Below, in pieces: positions 17,602 to 27,067 of a stretch of DNA of 64,000 nucleotides (its first letter is position 1; every line of letters starts with the position of its first letter). This DNA comes from Arthrobacter sp. SLBN-83 (GTDB lineage: Bacteria > Actinomycetota > Actinomycetes > Actinomycetales > Micrococcaceae). The notes below the pieces were generated by a model. The model saw nothing but the letters and a program-made list of their open reading frames with translations. It searched no databases and had not been told where the DNA came from. The translations under genes and the position numbers were made by a program. Location: assembly GCF_006715285.1 (NCBI RefSeq), contig NZ_VFMX01000001.1:3410001-3474000 (forward strand), in the 5' to 3' direction.

Positions 17602-17982
17602 ATGCGCCCTATGGGCGATATCCAAGGCACCTTCAGAGTGAAGCGCATCTATGGACCGCCGGCGGACGACGACGGCGTCCGGGTGCTGGTGGACCGGCTC
17701 TGGCCCCGTGGGATGCCCAAGGAAGGTGCCGCCGTCGACCTCTGGCTCAAGGACGCTGCACCGTCCACGGAGCTGCGCAAGGAGTTCAACCACCGCCCCG
17801 AGCGGTTTGCCGAATTCAGCGAACGCTACCGGCTGGAACTGGATCACAACCCGGCAGTGGAGACCCTGCTGGAACTGGCTGCCGCGCACCCCCGCGTCAC
17901 CCTTCTCTACGCCGCCCGCAACACGGAGGAAAACAATGCACGGGTCCTGCTTGAGTACCTCCAAGGACGTCCGGCCGGCTGA
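17602..17982 (+). CDS. DUF488 family protein (YeaO-like)
   Basis: 126 residues from the ATG at 17602; a second in-frame ATG at 17611 is equally possible, as neither has a clear ribosome site. The family motif RVLVDRLWPRGM is present, with DLWLKDAAPSTELRKEF and the C-terminal LLYAARNTEENNARVLLEYL. The protein is small and soluble, and the biochemical role of the family is not established. It runs 18 bp ahead of the SDR gene and probably shares its transcript. Confidence 0.82.
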   Translation: MRPMGDIQGTFRVKRIYGPPADDDGVRVLVDRLWPRGMPKEGAAVDLWLKDAAPSTELRKEFNHRPERFAEFSERYRLELDHNPAVETLLELAAAHPRVTLLYAARNTEENNARVLLEYLQGRPAG

Positions 17983-18000
17983 TCCCGCTAGGGTGGTGCC

Positions 18001-18759
18001 ATGACGAAGGACTTGCAGAAAAAGGCAGCACTGGTAACCGGCGCGAGCAGCGGAATCGGGGAGGCGGCAGTGCGTGCGCTGCGCGCCGACGGCTGGACGG
18101 TTTTCGCCGTAGCGCGCCGCGCCGAACGCCTGGCGGCTCTGGAAAGCGAATCCGGCGCCATCGCGATTCCCGCAGACATTGCAGAGGACGACGACGTGTC
18201 CCGGGTGCTCGCGCAGGTCACCGAGGCGGGCGGCATTGACACGCTGGTCAACATTGCCGGCGGCGCGCGCGGCGCTGACAAGGTGGGCGACGCCAGCACG
18301 GCCGACTGGGAGTGGATGTACCGCGTCAACGTCCTGGGCACCATGAAGCTCACCCGGGCCTTCCTCCCGATGCTGCGGGCCACCGGCGAAGGAACGGTGC
18401 TGAACCTGACCTCCACCGCGGGCCTGGATGCCTACGAGGGCGGCGGTGGCTACAACGCCGCCAAGTTCGGCCAGCACGCCCTGACCAACGCGCTGCGGTT
18501 GGAGGAAGCCGAGCACAACCTGCGTGTCATCGAGGTAGCGCCGGGCCTGGTGCAGACCGAGGAGTTCGCCCTGAACCGCTTGGGGGACCCGCAGGCCGCC
18601 GGCAAGGTGTACCAAGGCGTGGAGAAGCCGTTGACGGCGGAGGATGTGGCCGACGTTGTCCGCTACGCCGTCACCGTCCCGCACCACGTCAACCTGGACC
18701 AGATCGTCATCCGGCCGGTGGCGCAGGCCGCCAACTATAAGCTCATCCGGAAGGGCTAA
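18001..18759 (+). CDS. Short-chain dehydrogenase/reductase (classical SDR)
   Basis: 252 residues. Cofactor loop TGASSGIG (13-20), followed by ARRAER, where the Arg residues after the second strand suggest NADP(H). NIAGG motif (about 84-88). Catalytic Ser138, Tyr151 and Lys155 (YNAAK). The length is standard. It resembles the YdfG/serine-dehydrogenase-like branch (AVARRAERLAAL and a C-terminal HHVNLDQIVIRPVAQ), but the substrate cannot be assigned. It lies 18 bp after the DUF488 gene and is convergent with the EEP gene. Confidence 0.88.
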   Translation: MTKDLQKKAALVTGASSGIGEAAVRALRADGWTVFAVARRAERLAALESESGAIAIPADIAEDDDVSRVLAQVTEAGGIDTLVNIAGGARGADKVGDASTADWEWMYRVNVLGTMKLTRAFLPMLRATGEGTVLNLTSTAGLDAYEGGGGYNAAKFGQHALTNALRLEEAEHNLRVIEVAPGLVQTEEFALNRLGDPQAAGKVYQGVEKPLTAEDVADVVRYAVTVPHHVNLDQIVIRPVAQAANYKLIRKG

Positions 18760-18805
18760 GCGGACCAGGGCAAACCGTGCCAGGAGGAAGTGCCGCCGGG
18801 AAGAA

Positions 18806-19804
18806 CTAGGGACCCTGGATATGCAGGGTTGCCACCACTGCTGCGTGGTCCGTGTCGGCAACCCGGTGGACGGAGTATCCCGAGCCCCTGATGTCCGGGC
18901 TGGTCACCAGGTGGTCGAGCGTAATTCCGGGCAGGCGGTATCCGCGCATCGGCCAGGTGGGCACCAGCCTGCTTCCCAACGAGCCCGCTACGTCCACCAG
19001 GGTCCGGCCGGCGCCCTGTCCTGCCAGCAGGGCCCGGAACTCCCGGTGGTCGAAGGTGGCGTTGAAGTCTCCCGCCAGCAGCAGGGGCCCGGAACCGTTG
19101 TCCGACCTGGCCACGGTGGCCAGGTCGCTGCGCCACTGATGGAGGCCGTTGCCTACCGGTGCCAGGGTATGGACGGCCACCACCTGCAGTTTGCCGGGGC
19201 CGATGTTTAGACGGGCAACCGACATGGTGAACTGGGTGCCGGGGAGCACGCCGGCATCCTCGAGGTTGTACCGGGAGTAGATGGCAGTGCCGCCGGCGCC
19301 ATCCCTGGCATGGGCAACCCGATGTGGAAGCAGCGCGTCCAGCCCTTCGGTTGTAAGCCTTCGTCCCAGTTGGGGCGTGTACTCCTCGATGGCCAGCAGC
19401 TCCACGCGTTCTTCACGAACCAGGGCCACGATGCCGGCGGCGTCCGCGCCGCCCAACTCCGCGTTGATGCTCATGGCAACCAGGGACGCCCGGGCCCCTG
19501 CAGCCTCGGCAGCAGGTTCCCTGACATCCAGTGGGAAAAGCCAGAACGCCTGGCAACCCAGCAAAGCCGCGGCCACCGCCTGCTGCCACCGTCTCCGTCC
19601 CAGGAAGGCAAGAAGCAGGGCTGCGGCCGCCGGCACCGCGAACCAGGGCGTGAACGCAACGAGCTGGACCGCCGGCAGGGGCCAATCGGCAGGGACGGCG
19701 CGAATGACTGACACCGCCGCAACCGGCAGGGCAACCGGAATGAACAGCCATCTGCAGGCCGTGGTTGCACGCCGACCCCAGGCGGGGTGGCCGGAAGCTG
19801 CCAT
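18806..19804 (-). CDS. Membrane-anchored endonuclease/exonuclease/phosphatase (EEP) family protein
   Basis: 332 residues. Three hydrophobic helices lie in the first about 100 residues (PVALPVAAVSVI, LVAFTPWFAVPAAAALLLAF, QAVAAALLGCQAFWLFPL). A C-terminal EEP domain follows with NAELGGADAAGIVALV, the metal-binding Glu in LLAIEEYTPQ, the GDFNATFDHREF motif and the terminal DHAAVVATL. Such proteins act as phosphodiesterases outside the membrane; the substrate is unknown. Monocistronic, with its start about 150 bp from the ileS leader and divergent from it. Confidence 0.85.
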   Translation of the reverse strand: MAASGHPAWGRRATTACRWLFIPVALPVAAVSVIRAVPADWPLPAVQLVAFTPWFAVPAAAALLLAFLGRRRWQQAVAAALLGCQAFWLFPLDVREPAAEAAGARASLVAMSINAELGGADAAGIVALVREERVELLAIEEYTPQLGRRLTTEGLDALLPHRVAHARDGAGGTAIYSRYNLEDAGVLPGTQFTMSVARLNIGPGKLQVVAVHTLAPVGNGLHQWRSDLATVARSDNGSGPLLLAGDFNATFDHREFRALLAGQGAGRTLVDVAGSLGSRLVPTWPMRGYRLPGITLDHLVTSPDIRGSGYSVHRVADTDHAAVVATLHIQGP

Positions 19805-19954
19805 GAAGCGAGTCTAGGCAATGCGCGAGTCCCCGTCAGCCCCGGGTGCGGGGCTGCTCCTTTGCACTGGCATCCATAGGGAAGGGCAACGTGGACCCGA
19901 CCCGTGCGGCTCGTGCTGAATGGCACTGGAGCTGCCGCGATAGTAGACTCTGGA

Positions 19955-20227
19955 GTGGCTATGACCCGGCAATCACCGGTGAGCTTCCGGAAGAACCCGC
20001 GGCCGCGACCTCCAAGGTCCGTCGCGTCAGTAGAACCGGACGGGTAAGCCCGTCACAGCAGTAATGAGAGGCCGGGGCATCAGGGTTCCTTTGGGAACAT
20101 GCGGCGCCGGTAAGTGAGGTGGTACCGCGGTGGGCGTGACGTCTTAGGGACGGCACGGCAGCCGTCCTCGCATCCTGAACGGAACGTCCGGCCGCTGCCG
20201 GGGGTTCACCGCGCTCAACCCAGGATG
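19955..20227 (+). promoter_or_regulatory. T-box riboswitch (isoleucine, translational type) of ileS
   Basis: The element begins just after a TAGACT -10 hexamer (19944-19949). A short stem-I hairpin CCGG-CAATCA-CCGG presents the Ile codon ATC at 19972-19974. A stem-II element carries the AGTAGAAC motif about 20030. The T-box bulge TGGTACCGCGG is at 20120-20130, followed by a GACGG...CCGTC stem and CGTCCTCG. The expression platform is translational: CATCCTG (20171-20177) is exactly complementary to CAGGATG (20221-20227), which holds the ileS ribosome site. Uncharged tRNA-Ile should open this pairing. This is the short stem-I class known upstream of actinobacterial ileS. Confidence 0.92.
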
Positions 20228-20233
20228 TCGAAC

Positions 20234-23200
20234 ATGACGTTTTACCCCAAGGCCTCAGCCTCCAGCACTTCCTCCAACGGCAGCGCCGGCGTTTCTGCCT
20301 CCGTGAAGTTCCCGGAGATCGAAGAGCGCATCCTGAAGTACTGGGACCAGGACGGCACCTTCCAGGCCAGCGTCGACCAGCGCAGCGCCGACGTTCCCGG
20401 CGGTGAGCCGGGCAGCAACGAGTTTGTGTTCTACGACGGCCCGCCCTTTGCCAATGGCCTGCCGCACTACGGCCACCTCCTGACCGGTTACGCCAAGGAC
20501 CTGGTGGGCCGCTACCAGACCCAGCGGGGCAAGCGCGTGGAGCGCCGGTTCGGCTGGGACACCCACGGCCTGCCCGCCGAGCTCGAGGCGATGAAGCAGC
20601 TGGGGATGACGGATAAGACCCAGATCGAAGCCATGGGCATCGACAAGTTCAATGACGCCTGCCGCGCCTCGGTGATGAAGTATGCCGACGAATGGCGCAG
20701 CTACGTTACCCGCCAGGCCCGCTGGGTGGACTTCGACAACGACTACAAGACGCTCAACGTCGAGTACATGGAATCGGTCCTCTGGGCGTTCAAGCAGCTG
20801 CACGACAAGGGCCTGACGTACAACGGCTACCGCGTCCTTCCATACTGCTGGAAGGACGAAACCCCGCTGTCCAACCACGAGCTGCGCATGGACGACGACG
20901 TTTACAAGAACCGCCAGGACCAGACCGTCACCGTCACGTTCCCCATCCTTCCGGGGGAGTCGGAGCTGTCCAGGGAGCTTGCCGGCGTGCAGGCCCTCGC
21001 CTGGACCACCACCCCCTGGACGCTGCCCACCAACGCCGCGCTCGCCGTCGGGCCTTCCATCACGTACGCCGTGCTGCCCGCCGGACCCAACGGCATCAAA
21101 GCCGCCTCTGCCGACGCCCCTGTCACCGGCAGCTTCCTGCTCGCCGCGGACCTGCTGGGCAGCTACGCCAAAGACCTCGGCTACGACAGCTTCGAGGACG
21201 CGGCAGCCGCCGTCGTGGCCACCTACGCCGGTTCCGAACTCGAAGGCCTCGAGTACCAGCGGCTCTGGGACGACTTCGCCGACAACGAGAAGTACGGCAT
21301 GGAGAACGCCTGGCGCTTCGTGGTGGCCGACTACGTCACCACCACGGACGGCACCGGCATCGTCCACCAGGCGCCCGCCTACGGTGAAGACGACCAGAAA
21401 GTCTGCGAGGAGGCGGGTATCCCCGTGGTGCTCTCCGTCGACGAAGGCGCGCGGTTCCTGCCGCTGTTCAAGCACGGCGACCTTCACGGGATCGTGGGCC
21501 TGCAGGTCTTCGAGGCCAACAAGCCGATCACGCAGGTGCTGCGGGCCCAGGGCCGGCTGGTGCGCCAGGCCAGCTACGAGCACAGCTACCCGCACTGCTG
21601 GCGCTGCCGCAACCCGCTGATCTACCGCGCGGTGTCCTCCTGGTACGTGGAGGTCACCAAGTTCAAGGACCGCATGTCCGAACTGAACCAGGAGATCAAC
21701 TGGATCCCCGGCAACGTGAAGGACGGCCAGTTCGGCAAGTGGCTGGAAAACGCCCGCGACTGGTCCATCAGCCGCAACCGGTTCTGGGGCAGCCCCATCC
21801 CCGTGTGGCAGTCGACGGATCCCGAATACCCGCGCACCGACGTCTACGGCTCCCTCGCCGAGATCGAGGCCGACTTCGGCCGCCTGCCGCTGAACAAGGA
21901 CGGCGAGGTGGATCTGCACAGGCCGTTCATCGACGAGCTCACCCGGCCGAACCCGGACGACCCCCGTACGCCCGAAGAGGGCCAGTCCGTGATGCGCCGA
22001 GTGGAGGACGTCCTGGATGTCTGGTTCGACTCCGGCTCCATGCCGTACGGTCAGGTACACTACCCGTTCGAGAACGAGGCCTGGTTCAACACCCACAACC
22101 CGGCCGACTTCATCGTCGAGTACATCGGCCAGACCCGCGGCTGGTTCTATATGCTGCACATCCTCTCCACCGCGCTTTTCGACCGGCCCGCGTTCCGCAA
22201 CGTCATCAGCCATGGCATCGTGCTGGGCTCCGATGGCCAGAAGATGTCCAAGAGCCTGCGCAACTACCCGGACGTGTCGGAAGTCCTTGACCGGGACGGT
22301 TCCGACGCGATGCGCTGGTTCCTGATGTCCAGCCCCATCCTGCGCGGCGGCAACCTCATCGTCACCGAACAGGGCATCCGCGACGGCGTGCGCCAGGTCA
22401 TCCTGCCGCTCTGGAACGTCTACAGCTTCTTCGCCCTGTACACCAATGCCGCCAACGGCGGCGCGGGATACGAAGCCAAGCTTCGCTACGAGGGCTACCG
22501 GGACACCCTGGACCAGTACCTGCTGGCCAACACCGGCGACCTGGTCCGCAGCATGACCGCCCAGCTGGACACCTATGACATCTCCGGAGCCTGCGACTCG
22601 CTGCGCAGCTACCTGGACATGCTCACCAACTGGTATGTCCGGCGGAGCCGCCAGCGGTTCTTCGACGAGGACCAGGACGCCTTCGATGCCCTGTACACCG
22701 CCCTGGAAACCGTCACGCGTGCCGCGGCGTCCCTGCTGCCTCTGGTGTCCGAGGAGATCTGGCGCGGCCTGACCGGCGGCCGGTCCGTGCACCTTGCCGA
22801 CTGGCCGGACGCGGACCTGTTCCCGGCCAACCCGTCCCTGGTGGAAGCCATGGACCGGGTCCAGCAGATCTGCTCCACCGGCTCCTCGCTGCGCAAGGCA
22901 GCGAACCTGCGGGTGCGCCTGCCGCTGCAGGAACTCACCGTCGTGGCACCCGGCGCGGACGCGCTGGAAGGTTTTGCCGCCGTCGTCGCCGACGAACTCA
23001 ACCTCCGTTCCGTCCGCCTCCTGGACGCCGCCACCGCTTCGCCCGAGGAGTTCGGCATCCAGCAGAAGCTGGTGGTCAACGCCCGGGCCGCCGGCCCGCG
23101 CCTGGGCAAGAACGTCCAGCTGGCCATTAAGGGCTCCAAGTCCGGCGACTGGTCAGTGGACGACGACGGTGTGGTCACCGCCGGGGGCCTCCAGCTGGAG

Positions 23201-23551
23201 CCCCAGGAGTACACGCTGGAGACCGTGGTGGCGGAGTCCGAGGGCGGTTCGGCCGCTGTTGCCGTGCTGCCCGGAGGCGGGTTCGTGGTCCTCAACACCG
23301 AGGTCACGCCGGAGCTTGAAGCCGAAGGACTGGCCCGCGACATGGTCCGCGCCATCCAGCAGGCGCGCAAGGACGCCGGACTGAACGTGAGCGACCGGAT
23401 CCGGACGTCCGTCACCGCACCGCAGAACGTGGTGGATGCCCTGCTGGCCAACGCCGCACTCGTCAAGGGCGAAACGCTGACGGTGGACCTGGACGCCCAG
23501 GCAGGCACCGCGGCTGAACCCGCCGTCGCCGTTGAAAAAGTGGAGGCCTAG
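20234..23551 (+). CDS. ileS: Isoleucyl-tRNA synthetase, long (type 2, eukaryote-like) form
   Basis: 1105 residues from the ATG at 20234, 8 nt after AGGA; an ATG at 20225 lies inside that site. HIGH motif HYGH at 78-81 ([15 protein letters not shown]) and KMSKS at 670-674. It has a CP1 editing domain, an anticodon-binding domain and a C-terminal extension. The length (above 1000) and [15 protein letters not shown] fit the type-2 IleS group, whose known members resist mupirocin. It is controlled by the T-box just upstream. folC follows after 3 bp, so the T-box transcript also covers folC and probably the DUF4233 gene. Confidence 0.96.
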   Translation: MTFYPKASASSTSSNGSAGVSASVKFPEIEERILKYWDQDGTFQASVDQRSADVPGGEPGSNEFVFYDGPPFANGLPHYGHLLTGYAKDLVGRYQTQRGKRVERRFGWDTHGLPAELEAMKQLGMTDKTQIEAMGIDKFNDACRASVMKYADEWRSYVTRQARWVDFDNDYKTLNVEYMESVLWAFKQLHDKGLTYNGYRVLPYCWKDETPLSNHELRMDDDVYKNRQDQTVTVTFPILPGESELSRELAGVQALAWTTTPWTLPTNAALAVGPSITYAVLPAGPNGIKAASADAPVTGSFLLAADLLGSYAKDLGYDSFEDAAAAVVATYAGSELEGLEYQRLWDDFADNEKYGMENAWRFVVADYVTTTDGTGIVHQAPAYGEDDQKVCEEAGIPVVLSVDEGARFLPLFKHGDLHGIVGLQVFEANKPITQVLRAQGRLVRQASYEHSYPHCWRCRNPLIYRAVSSWYVEVTKFKDRMSELNQEINWIPGNVKDGQFGKWLENARDWSISRNRFWGSPIPVWQSTDPEYPRTDVYGSLAEIEADFGRLPLNKDGEVDLHRPFIDELTRPNPDDPRTPEEGQSVMRRVEDVLDVWFDSGSMPYGQVHYPFENEAWFNTHNPADFIVEYIGQTRGWFYMLHILSTALFDRPAFRNVISHGIVLGSDGQKMSKSLRNYPDVSEVLDRDGSDAMRWFLMSSPILRGGNLIVTEQGIRDGVRQVILPLWNVYSFFALYTNAANGGAGYEAKLRYEGYRDTLDQYLLANTGDLVRSMTAQLDTYDISGACDSLRSYLDMLTNWYVRRSRQRFFDEDQDAFDALYTALETVTRAAASLLPLVSEEIWRGLTGGRSVHLADWPDADLFPANPSLVEAMDRVQQICSTGSSLRKAANLRVRLPLQELTVVAPGADALEGFAAVVADELNLRSVRLLDAATASPEEFGIQQKLVVNARAAGPRLGKNVQLAIKGSKSGDWSVDDDGVVTAGGLQLEPQEYTLETVVAESEGGSAAVAVLPGGGFVVLNTEVTPELEAEGLARDMVRAIQQARKDAGLNVSDRIRTSVTAPQNVVDALLANAALVKGETLTVDLDAQAGTAAEPAVAVEKVEA

Positions 23552-23554
23552 GAC

Positions 23555-24913
23555 ATGACCGACGAATTTTCCGTGGAAAGCGTCTACGCCGAGCTGCTGG
23601 GACGGGCGCCGGAAAACAAGATGGAGCCCCGGCTGGCGCCGCTGTTCCGCGCCATGGATGTCCTCGGGGAGCCCAATAAGGCGTACCCGATCATCCACGT
23701 GACCGGAACCAACGGCAAGACCTCGACGTCGCGGATGATCGAGTCCGTGCTCCGCGCCCACGGACTGAGCACGGGCCGGTACACCAGCCCGCACCTGTCC
23801 AAGGTCACGGAGCGGATCAGCATCGACGGCCACCCGGTGCCGGACGAAACGTTCGTCAGGATCTGGGACGAAATCCGGCCCTACCTGCAGATCGTGGACT
23901 CCGAACTCGAGGCCGAGGGCCAGCCGCGGCTGACCTACTTCGAGTGCCTCACGATCCTGGGCTTCGCCATCTTCGCGGACCAGCCCGTCAATGTGGCCAT
24001 CATCGAAGTGGGCCTGGGCGGCATCACGGACGCCACCAATGTCGGCGACGGCCAGGTCTCGGTGGTGACGCCGATTTCGCTGGACCACACCGACCTCCTG
24101 GGGGACACCACTGAGGACATTGCCCGCGAAAAGGCCGGCATCATCAAGCCCGGCGGGTACCTTGTCAGCGCTGCCCAGCCCCTCGACGCGGCGCAGGTAC
24201 TGCTGGAGAAGGCCAAGGAAGTGGGCGTGCCGTTCCGCTTCGAGGGCGTGGAGTTCGGCGTCGAGTCCCGCACGGTGGCCGTTGGCGGACAGGTGGTGAC
24301 CATCCAGGGCATCGCCGGCCGCTACCCGGACCTGCTGGTGCCGCTGCACGGCGCACACCAGGCACAGAACGCAGCCGTGGCGGTTGCCGCCCTGGAGGCA
24401 TTCTTCGGCGGCGAAAAGGAACTCGACTTCGAGGTCCTGCAGGAAGGCTTCGCGGCCGTCACGTCCCCGGGCCGGCTGGAGGTGGTCCGGACCGCGCCCA
24501 CCATCATCGTGGACGCCGCCCACAACCCCGACGGCATCAAGGCTTCGGCCGCCGCGCTGCAGGAAGCGTTCACGTTCACCCGCCTGGTTCCGGTGGTCGG
24601 CGTACTCAAGGAGAAGGACGCCGAGGAGATCCTCCGTGAACTCAGGGAATCCCTGGGCGACATGGCGTCGGAGTACTGCTTCACCCAGTCCAACTCGCCG
24701 CGCGCCGTTCCGGCCGCCGAGCTCGCCGAGCTTGCGGTGGACCTCGGCTTTGGCGAGGACAACGTGCACATCGCCGAGAAACTGGACGACGCACTGGAAT
24801 GGGCCGTTGAGCGGGCCGAAGCCAACGACGACCTCTCCGGCGGCGTGCTGGTCACCGGATCGATCACCCTGGTGGCGGAAGCACGCATCCTGCTCGGCAA
24901 GACGGAGGCGTAG
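23555..24913 (+). CDS. folC: Bifunctional dihydrofolate synthase/folylpolyglutamate synthase
   Basis: 452 residues, Mur-ligase fold. ATP loop TGTNGKTSTS (50-59). Later segments are the RYTSPHLSKVTERISIDG folate-binding loop, LTYFECLTILGFAIF, EVGLGGITDATN, and AHNPDGIKAS. It adds glutamate to dihydropteroate and to folates. It starts 3 bp after ileS, so it is co-transcribed. In M. tuberculosis folC follows valS, whereas here ileS sits directly before it. Confidence 0.95.
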   Translation: MTDEFSVESVYAELLGRAPENKMEPRLAPLFRAMDVLGEPNKAYPIIHVTGTNGKTSTSRMIESVLRAHGLSTGRYTSPHLSKVTERISIDGHPVPDETFVRIWDEIRPYLQIVDSELEAEGQPRLTYFECLTILGFAIFADQPVNVAIIEVGLGGITDATNVGDGQVSVVTPISLDHTDLLGDTTEDIAREKAGIIKPGGYLVSAAQPLDAAQVLLEKAKEVGVPFRFEGVEFGVESRTVAVGGQVVTIQGIAGRYPDLLVPLHGAHQAQNAAVAVAALEAFFGGEKELDFEVLQEGFAAVTSPGRLEVVRTAPTIIVDAAHNPDGIKASAAALQEAFTFTRLVPVVGVLKEKDAEEILRELRESLGDMASEYCFTQSNSPRAVPAAELAELAVDLGFGEDNVHIAEKLDDALEWAVERAEANDDLSGGVLVTGSITLVAEARILLGKTEA

Positions 24914-24915
24914 GC

Positions 24916-25380
24916 ATGGCCAAACTGACCAAGGCACAGCGGGAATGGCGTCCCGGGATGCCGAAGAAGCGCCGGTCCACCAAGGTGATGTTCGCCTCCA
25001 CGGTGCTGCTCCTGGAAGCGTTCGTCATGTTCTTCGCCACCCTGGTGGTGTTCGGCCTGCGGCGCGGGGAATTTCCGCCGGCGCTGATCCTCGGCGTGGG
25101 CATTGCCCTCAGCGCGGTCATGGTCTTCGCCTGCGCGGTCCTCAACAAACCCTGGGGGATTGGATTGGGCTGGATCCTGCAGCTCGTCCTGATCCTCACC
25201 GGCATCTTTGAGCCGGCCATGTTCCTGGTGGGCGCGCTCTTCGCCCTGGCCTGGTGGTACGGCATCCGGACCGGCATCCGGCTGGACCGGGAAGCGGCGC
25301 AGCGTGCCCGCGAGCAGGCTGAATGGGAGGCGGCCCATCCGGACCAGGCCGCCGGCCCCGCCCAGCCCCAGTCCCCGTAG
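24916..25380 (+). CDS. DUF4233 family membrane protein
   Basis: 154 residues with about four hydrophobic helices (about 30-50, 57-75, 82-100, 103-120) after a basic N-terminus ([16 protein letters not shown]). It ends in a Pro/Ala/Gln-rich tail. The sequence [23 protein letters not shown] and its position between folC and ndk match the DUF4233 proteins found there in actinobacteria (Rv2446c in M. tuberculosis). Function unknown. It starts 2 bp after the folC stop. Confidence 0.85.
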   Translation: MAKLTKAQREWRPGMPKKRRSTKVMFASTVLLLEAFVMFFATLVVFGLRRGEFPPALILGVGIALSAVMVFACAVLNKPWGIGLGWILQLVLILTGIFEPAMFLVGALFALAWWYGIRTGIRLDREAAQRAREQAEWEAAHPDQAAGPAQPQSP

Positions 25381-25445
25381 GCGCGTCCCCGTTCGCCGGC
25401 CCCCGTAGACTTGTCCCGAAACCCCACCAACGCATTGGAGCAGTT

Positions 25446-25862
25446 GTGACTACAGAGCGCACCCTCGTCCTGATCAAGCCCGACGGCGTCGCCCGTAACC
25501 TGACGGGCGCCATCCTGGCCCGCATCGAAGCCAAGGGCTACAGCCTGGTTGAGCTGAAGAAGGTTGATGCCACCCGTGAACTGCTGGAGCAGCACTACGA
25601 GGAGCACGTTGGCAAGCCGTTCTACGAGCCGCTGGTGGAGTTCATGCTCAGCGGGCCCGTGGTGGCTGCCATCTTCGAAGGCCACCGCGTCATCGAGGGC
25701 TTCCGCTCGCTGGCCGGCACCACGGACCCCACGACGGCGGCACCCGGCACCATCCGCGGCGACTTCGGCCGGGACTGGGGCCTGAAAGTCCAGCAGAACC
25801 TGGTACACGGCTCCGACTCAACCGATTCCGCCGAGCGCGAGATCAAGATCTGGTTCAACTAA
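25446..25862 (+). CDS. ndk: Nucleoside diphosphate kinase
   Basis: 138 residues, GTG start at 25446 (a longer frame upstream is an artefact of GC-rich sequence). KPDGVARNL at the N-terminus, GTIRGDFG, and the phospho-accepting His121 in NLVHGSDS are all present. It transfers gamma-phosphate from ATP to NDPs. Length and motifs are complete. It lies 65 bp after the DUF4233 gene, with a terminator directly downstream. Confidence 0.96.
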   Translation: MTTERTLVLIKPDGVARNLTGAILARIEAKGYSLVELKKVDATRELLEQHYEEHVGKPFYEPLVEFMLSGPVVAAIFEGHRVIEGFRSLAGTTDPTTAAPGTIRGDFGRDWGLKVQQNLVHGSDSTDSAEREIKIWFN

Positions 25863-25896
25863 CCGGAGACTCCGCGCACTCAGAAGCCGCGAACTT

Positions 25897-25939
25897 ACAG
25901 ATAAGGCCAATGTTCTCGATGAACATTGGCCTTATCTGT
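25897..25939. terminator. 19-bp perfect hairpin terminator between ndk and VKOR gene
   Basis: Arms 25897-25915 and 25921-25939 are perfectly complementary around a 5-nt loop (tcgat). It sits between convergent genes and is symmetric, so it can stop both. Its apex closely resembles that of the terminator at 317-378. Confidence 0.85.
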
Positions 25940-25960
25940 CATCCGGTGGGCGGAAGGGGT

Positions 25961-26629
25961 TTAGAAGCCCGAGGTCCCCACGAAGACCTGGATGAACGCG
26001 AAGAAGATGGTGGCGATGACGGCCACGTACAGCAGGGCGGTGATGATCCAGCCGGAATCACCCAGGACACGGGCTGCGCCTGCAGGCATGGGGATGACGC
26101 CGGCGCTGATGTTCCTGATGGTGGTCCACACAAAGAGCGGAATCATGGCCGCCCAGACGATCATGCAGAAAGGGCACAGGATGTGGATTGAGTAGAGGGC
26201 CTGGGACCACAACCAGACAACGAACACAAAACCAAGCGTGACCCCTGCCTGTAGTCCCAACCAGTACCAGCGGGCGAAGGTGGCGCCCGAAAGCAGGGCC
26301 ATGCCCACGGTGGTGGTGATGGCGAAGGCCACGATGCCGATGAACATGTTGGGGAAGCCGAACACCGAACTCTGCCAGGTCTGCATCACCTGGCCGCACG
26401 AGATCCAAGGGTTCACATCGCATACGGTTGCGTGGTTGGGGTCCTTGAGTACTTCGAGCTTTTCCAGGACCAGGGTTCCGGACGCAAGCCAGCCCACGAT
26501 GCCCGTGATGACCAGCAGCCAGCCGAAAGGCCGGTTCCGGGCCATCCGCGGAACGGCGGCAGCCGCAGTGGCGTGGGAATCGGCGGCGCGATTCTCGTCG
26601 CGGGCGCTGACGTGGGAGATGCTGGGCAT
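25961..26629 (-). CDS. Vitamin K epoxide reductase (VKOR) family protein
   Basis: 222 residues from the ATG at 26629; longer frames run into the intergenic region. Four or five membrane helices. The first conserved loop has Cys70-x7-Cys78 (ATVCDVNPWISCGQ), and the active-site Cys-Pro-Phe-Cys is at 152-155 near the end of a helix. Actinobacterial VKOR re-oxidises DsbA-like proteins during disulfide formation in the cell envelope, using menaquinone. No DsbA fusion is present. Convergent with ndk. A TACAAT -10-like hexamer is seen on the minus strand at 26673-26668. Confidence 0.92.
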   Translation of the reverse strand: MPSISHVSARDENRAADSHATAAAAVPRMARNRPFGWLLVITGIVGWLASGTLVLEKLEVLKDPNHATVCDVNPWISCGQVMQTWQSSVFGFPNMFIGIVAFAITTTVGMALLSGATFARWYWLGLQAGVTLGFVFVVWLWSQALYSIHILCPFCMIVWAAMIPLFVWTTIRNISAGVIPMPAGAARVLGDSGWIITALLYVAVIATIFFAFIQVFVGTSGF

Positions 26630-27067
26630 GGGTTTGGCGTCCTTTTCGTCCGGTGCTCCTCTGCCTGATTGTAACGCCGGCGCCTGAAGCCACTTCACAG
26701 GAACGGGAACAGCAGACCCTGCTTCCGCGGCGATCCAGCCCGGGTATGAGAGAATGAACGTGGCTGGAAGCCGATCCACATTCGGACTCCGGTCCGGTGG
26801 TTTGTTCCCAAGACCGCCAATGATGAGCAGGGCAGGCTTCGGATTCTTCCGGCACACCCGCAACTCCATTGGGCGGCACCTGGTTGTGGCACGCAGAACA
26901 ACGGGTTTTCAGAGCATCCACCGGCTCCTACGGGCTGCCGCACCCCAACGACGGTGCGAACCTGGGAGTATCCACTTGACTTCTGTCAACGCCTGCGGGT
27001 TTTGACAATATGTGCCCCAATGGGTGCCGGATGTGGCGGTACGTCAGGGGCAGGAGTGTTGCCACAT
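26630..27067. other. 438-bp divergent intergenic region between VKOR gene and rne
   Basis: No gene is supported. It should hold both promoters and a long 5' leader for rne. Visible are TACAAT on the minus strand (26673-26668), and an inverted repeat TTGAC-TTCT-GTCAA at 26976-26989 followed by TTGACA at 27002-27007. I could not pair either TTGAC with a well-spaced -10 box. Confidence 0.5.

Noticed and set aside
20255..22792. 845-residue open frame opposite ileS
   Set aside because: Antisense to a complete synthetase with HIGH and KMSKS motifs; no recognisable product.
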